14,657 bases of DNA from Ferruginibacter sp. (GTDB lineage Bacteria > Bacteroidota > Bacteroidia > Chitinophagales > Chitinophagaceae): positions 1 through 14,657 of the forward strand of contig JANXOQ010000439.1 in the NCBI GenBank assembly GCA_025357775.1. The letters are read 5' to 3'. The translations under genes and the position numbers were made by a program. The notes under the pieces were generated by a model. That model searched no databases. It worked only from the letters and a program-made list of their open reading frames with translations, and had not been told where the DNA came from. How positions within the stretch are numbered: the stretch's first letter is position 1; each line of letters opens with the position of its first letter. Positions 12,810 to 14,657 of this stretch are shown here, one piece after another.

Positions 12810-13952
12810 TTAATCTTGGGAAACAGGCTCTTGAGAGAATTTGTAAATCGTATTCATCGTTCTTATTTTTTGCTCTGTTTCAAATTTGGTACCAACGGGT
12901 AGTTTTGCTTTCTGCTTAAAATAATAAATAATACCAATTATGCTAGATGACATAGCTAAAAGTATTCCTACAATTAGTGTTGTATTTAAATCTCTTAAAA
13001 TAAATGCTACACCAATAAATACAAATGTAGATAATATACAACTAGTAACAATTTGTTTATGAGAAAAACCTAAATCTAATAAATAGTGATGTACATGCAT
13101 TCTATCTGCACTAAAAGGAGAACGTCTATCTAATATACGAAGCGAAAAAACTCTTAAAGTATCAAAAAGTGGAACAGATAATATTGCATATCCTAAAGAA
13201 GGAGAGGCATGCAATGAAAAAGTATTTCCTTCTGAGCCAGCTACATTTATAAATTTTATAACAAGCACAGCATTTATTAAGCCCAAAAGCAATGAGCCAG
13301 TATCTCCCATAAAGATTTTAGCTGGTGAATAGTTATATATTAAAAAAACAGCTGTAGCACCTGTTAAAGAAAAAGCCATTACAGAATAGGTATACTCTTT
13401 GGCAAAATAAAAATAAATGCCAAATACTAGTGATGTAACCAAACCTAAACTGCCAGCAAGTCCATCAATACCATCTATTAGATTAAAAGAGTTTGTGATA
13501 ACTATAATGGTAAAGATTGTAAGAAATACACTTGCATAATATGGAATAATTGTAATACCAAGAAATCCATGCATATTGTTTAGGTATATGTTTCCAAATC
13601 TCATTACAATTCCAGCAGCTATTATTTGCCCTATAAATTTTTTAGTAGCAGATAAATCCATTATATCATCCTTTAAACCTAAAAAAAATATAACTATAGC
13701 TGACGCTGCAAAGTATTTAAGTTTGTTTGCGTCTGCAGCTAGTGCCAAATCATTAGGAACGCACATTAACATTGCAATAATAAACCCTGCAAAAATACCC
13801 ACACCACCAAGCGTAGGTATTACCTCCTTATGAACTTTACGCTCATCTGGCTCATCAAATAATTTTTTTGTTTTAGCAATTTGAATTATAACTGGAATTG
13901 CAAAAAATGAAATAATAAACGCTAAAATGGAACTTAAAATAATATATTGCAT
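12810..13952 (-). CDS. WecA/TagO-type polyprenyl-phosphate glycosyl-1-phosphate transferase
   Basis: Membrane enzyme of glycosyltransferase family 4 (MraY/WecA). It would transfer a sugar-1-phosphate, probably GlcNAc-1-P from UDP-GlcNAc, to undecaprenyl phosphate, starting O-antigen, capsule or other glycan synthesis. The 380 residues carry: FDEPDERKVHKEVIPTLGGV (32-51), the Mg-binding Asp pair D95-D96 in GLKDDIMD, NLIDGIDGLAG (157-167, Asp160/Asp163), FMGDTGS (214-220, Asp217) and the carbohydrate-recognition SADRMHVHH (281-289). The PDERKVH and HVHH forms mark WecA/TagO rather than MraY. About ten to eleven hydrophobic helices span the protein, with a soluble basic tail from about 347. No other glycan genes are adjacent, so the end product is open. 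It has its own -7 box 24-31 bases upstream of the ATG and a strong terminator. Confidence 0.92.
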   Translation of the reverse strand: MQYIILSSILAFIISFFAIPVIIQIAKTKKLFDEPDERKVHKEVIPTLGGVGIFAGFIIAMLMCVPNDLALAADANKLKYFAASAIVIFFLGLKDDIMDLSATKKFIGQIIAAGIVMRFGNIYLNNMHGFLGITIIPYYASVFLTIFTIIVITNSFNLIDGIDGLAGSLGLVTSLVFGIYFYFAKEYTYSVMAFSLTGATAVFLIYNYSPAKIFMGDTGSLLLGLINAVLVIKFINVAGSEGNTFSLHASPSLGYAILSVPLFDTLRVFSLRILDRRSPFSADRMHVHHYLLDLGFSHKQIVTSCILSTFVFIGVAFILRDLNTTLIVGILLAMSSSIIGIIYYFKQKAKLPVGTKFETEQKIRTMNTIYKFSQEPVSQD

Positions 13953-13975
13953 ATAATGATAGAACCTAATTATTA

Positions 13976-13983
13976 CAAATGTA
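13976..13983 (-). promoter_or_regulatory. Bacteroidota-type -7 element for the WecA-like gene
   Basis: The - strand reads TACATTTG, an exact TAnnTTTG match. Transcription would begin near 13970, leaving a leader of about 18 bases before the ATG at 13952. No TTG is seen at 19-21 bases upstream. Confidence 0.5.
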
Positions 13984-14013
13984 TAAAATAACTGAGTATA
14001 AAGTGCTAATTAG

Positions 14014-14040
14014 CTTACATTATTGTGAACTTTATGTAAG
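14014..14040. promoter_or_regulatory. 7-bp perfect inverted repeat in the divergent promoter region
   Basis: CTTACAT (14014-14020) and ATGTAAG (14034-14040) are exact reverse complements with a 13-base spacer. The site lies 31 bases upstream of the WecA-like -7 box and about 100 bases upstream of the transketolase -7 box. There is no T-tract. It may be an operator or chance in AT-rich DNA. The remaining 235-base intergenic region (13953-14187) holds only the two divergent -7 boxes. Confidence 0.25.
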
Positions 14041-14140
14041 AAATTAATAATTTGTTTAGTTCATGATAACACAAAAAGCCTAAAATTTTTCTTATCAAAA
14101 TAAATTAGACGATTTTAAAAAGAAAATGTATCGTTTGGAC

Positions 14141-14148
14141 TACGTTTG
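14141..14148 (+). promoter_or_regulatory. Bacteroidota-type -7 element for the transketolase gene
   Basis: TACGTTTG matches TAnnTTTG exactly. Transcription would start about 14153-14155, giving a leader of roughly 33 bases to the ATG at 14188. A -33 TTG is absent at the usual spacing. Confidence 0.45.
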
Positions 14149-14187
14149 CATTCTATCAATAGCAAAAATTACAAATAATAAAAACAA

Positions 14188-14657
14188 ATGAATAATTTAA
14201 AAAGTACTGCTACACAAGTAAGAAGAGATATAGTAAGAATGGTGCATGGAGTTCAAAGCGGACATCCTGGAGGGTCTCTTGGATGTGCAGATTTTCTTAC
14301 TGCCTTGTATTTTGATATTATGAAACATGACAACAATTTTACAATGGATGGTAAAGGTGAAGACCTTTTCTTTTTAAGTAATGGACATATTTCTCCCGTA
14401 TTTTACAGTGTATTGGCTAGAAGCGGGTACTTTCCAATTTTAGAATTATCTACTTTTAGAAAATTAAACACAAGATTGCAAGGTCATCCAACTACACATG
14501 AACACTTACCTGGTGTACGTATAGCAAGTGGCTCACTTGGGCAAGGTATGAGTGTGGCTATAGGTGCAGCGACTGCAAAAAAATTAAATAAAGACCCACA
14601 AACTGTTTTTGTTTTGCTAGGCGATGGGGAGCTTGAAGAAGGGCAAAACTGGGAAGC
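14188..14657 (+). CDS. Transketolase, N-terminal (ThDP-binding) subunit, 3' end cut by window
   Basis: Pentose-phosphate pathway enzyme moving two-carbon units between sugar phosphates; this part binds thiamine diphosphate. The first 156 codons and two bases of the next are present. Motifs: SGHPGGSLG (24-32, His26), FFLSNGHISP (61-70, His67), LQGHPT (98-103), IASGSLGQGMSVAIGAA (112-128) and the ThDP/metal motif GDGELEEGQNWE (145-156). The start MNNLKSTATQVRRDIVRMVHGVQSGH is short and lacks the longer N-terminus of single-chain E. coli TktA, which fits the split two-subunit transketolase common in Bacteroidota, where a C-terminal subunit gene follows. The window ends before that can be checked. 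The ATG at 14188 follows an A-rich leader and a TAnnTTTG box. Confidence 0.92.
   Translation, partial: MNNLKSTATQVRRDIVRMVHGVQSGHPGGSLGCADFLTALYFDIMKHDNNFTMDGKGEDLFFLSNGHISPVFYSVLARSGYFPILELSTFRKLNTRLQGHPTTHEHLPGVRIASGSLGQGMSVAIGAATAKKLNKDPQTVFVLLGDGELEEGQNWE

Overview
The window looks like a chromosomal segment of a low-GC member of the Bacteroidota, most likely near the Chitinophagaceae/Sphingobacteriia. Four things support this. Ribosome-binding sites are A-rich rather than GGAGG-like. Several genes carry the Bacteroidota -7 promoter motif TAnnTTTG. The gene families fit the phylum: serine palmitoyltransferase, a GbsR-type regulator, an AGMO-like sterol desaturase and a transketolase that starts like the split N-terminal subunit. 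Short sequences also resemble repeats I remember from such genomes. I see no rRNA, tRNA, CRISPR array, insertion sequence or phage gene; this is mostly core metabolism and housekeeping.

Layout. The left part is on the + strand: a possible tail of an upstream gene (1-33), a repeat-like element (49-71), a glutathione peroxidase with a small membrane protein 3 bases behind it (222-1364), and a serine palmitoyltransferase-type alpha-oxoamine synthase (1498-2754) ending in a clear terminator. A GC-rich imperfect palindrome (2871-2934) lies in the convergent gap. From 3051 to 13952 everything is on the - strand. In transcription order this is: a WecA/TagO-type glycosyl-1-phosphate transferase, terminator, frr, an AGMO-like membrane hydroxylase, a BcerS/YghO-like acyltransferase, dnaX, a two-lipoyl-domain pyruvate dehydrogenase E2, terminator, a GbsR/MarR regulator, and a tight four-gene operon (two small membrane proteins, a TIGR01777 epimerase and a DCC-family thiol oxidoreductase). 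A transketolase N-terminal subunit starts divergently at 14188 and runs off the right edge.

How the genes may work together. Three genes can be tied to membrane lipid chemistry: the SPT, the BcerS-like acyltransferase and the AGMO-like hydroxylase. They suggest a loose sphingolipid or lipid-modification neighbourhood, although they are not one operon. The GbsR regulator has an unusually clean promoter that predicts a leaderless mRNA. The same inverted repeat (TTTCA-N8-TGAAA) occurs at this promoter and again between gbsR and the four-gene operon, so it may be an operator linking them. The most interesting single signal is a run of ten A in dnaX exactly at the end of clamp-loader domain III. 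Slippage in either direction there meets a stop within a few codons, which would give a gamma-like short DnaX beside full-length tau, as known from Thermus and E. coli.
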